A stretch of 64,000 nt of DNA from Flavobacteriaceae bacterium (GTDB lineage Bacteria > Bacteroidota > Bacteroidia > Flavobacteriales > Flavobacteriaceae), in NCBI GenBank assembly GCA_017857815.1, contig JAFMCL010000009.1:16387-80386 (forward strand), in the 5' to 3' direction. A model generated the notes under the pieces. That model was not told where the DNA came from. It saw only the letters and a list, made by a program, of their open reading frames with translations, and ran no database searches. Made by a program: the position numbers and the translations under genes. This document shows, piece after piece, positions 63,988 to 64,000 of the stretch (the stretch's first letter is position 1; each line of letters opens with the position of its first letter).

Positions 63988-64000
63988 GTTTTACACCAAG

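Larger units (their letters stand above)
63391..64000. other. Gene-poor right end
   Basis: I see no intact gene in this stretch. It holds two roughly 100-base direct repeats and, between them, a short minus-strand frame that looks like a degraded FG-GAP repeat. Stops are dense in all six frames elsewhere. Confidence 0.7.

Overview
The window is AT-rich DNA from a member of the Bacteroidota, most likely a marine Flavobacteriaceae species. The evidence is a complete gliding/type IX secretion core (gldK, gldL, gldM, gldN), Bacteroidota-type genes (lptE-like lipoprotein, cysteine-free TopA C-terminal repeats, CarboxypepD_reg TonB receptor), a promoter matching the TAnnTTTG -7 box, and sulfatases with a polysaccharide lyase typical of algal-glycan degraders. 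No rRNA, tRNA, CRISPR array, prophage or intact insertion sequence was seen.

Layout. 1-3556 (minus): surE, a small membrane protein, lpxB and the N-terminal part of comEC, which runs off the left edge. 3689-6902 (plus): tail-specific protease Prc and an orphan OppC-type permease. 6905-13910 (minus): purH-mreB-mreC-mreD-PBP2-rodA, a cell-elongation operon. 14164-17490 (plus): a three-gene metal-handling operon (HMA/membrane protein, TonB receptor, secreted HMA protein) closed by a two-way terminator shared with groEL. 17547-23971 (minus): miaB, a receiver-less sigma-54 activator, lptE, a TPR-like protein, secG, groES and groEL, with a candidate -24/-12 element and TGTCA repeats before groES. 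24142-25626: a secreted sulfatase. 25891-34226 (plus): topA, an arginase-fold protein that has lost metal ligands, then gldKLMN. 34288-38390: FAD oxidoreductase, ABC-F ATPase, a 59-residue CPxC protein and trxB. 38582-40051: a DASS-family anion transporter.

40043-59640 is a sugar-catabolic island. A GntR regulator, an NCS1-family permease and an FMN lactate dehydrogenase are divergent from rhaEW-rhaI-rhaK. Then follow an alpha-L-rhamnosidase, rhamnose mutarotase, two SGNH esterases, CutC, a glycosylasparaginase, a sulfatase and a PL8-like lyase. Rhamnose would be released outside, imported, isomerised, phosphorylated and cleaved to DHAP and L-lactaldehyde; the lactaldehyde is oxidised to L-lactate and then to pyruvate. 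No SusC/SusD pair is present.

59746-63342 (minus) is a sulfur operon: ArsR regulator, TauE exporter, persulfide dioxygenase-rhodanese fusion and a split YeeE/YedE pair. The right end (63343-64000) is gene-poor. It holds two roughly 100-bp imperfect direct repeats flanking a remnant that resembles one FG-GAP repeat.

The most notable observations are the putative sigma-54 control of groESL, the pseudo-arginase beside gldKLMN, the vicinal-cysteine metal operon, the NCS1 permease in a rhamnose regulon, the lyase with a displaced catalytic histidine, and the repeat-flanked gene remnant. All functional statements come from reading the sequence; no database search was run.
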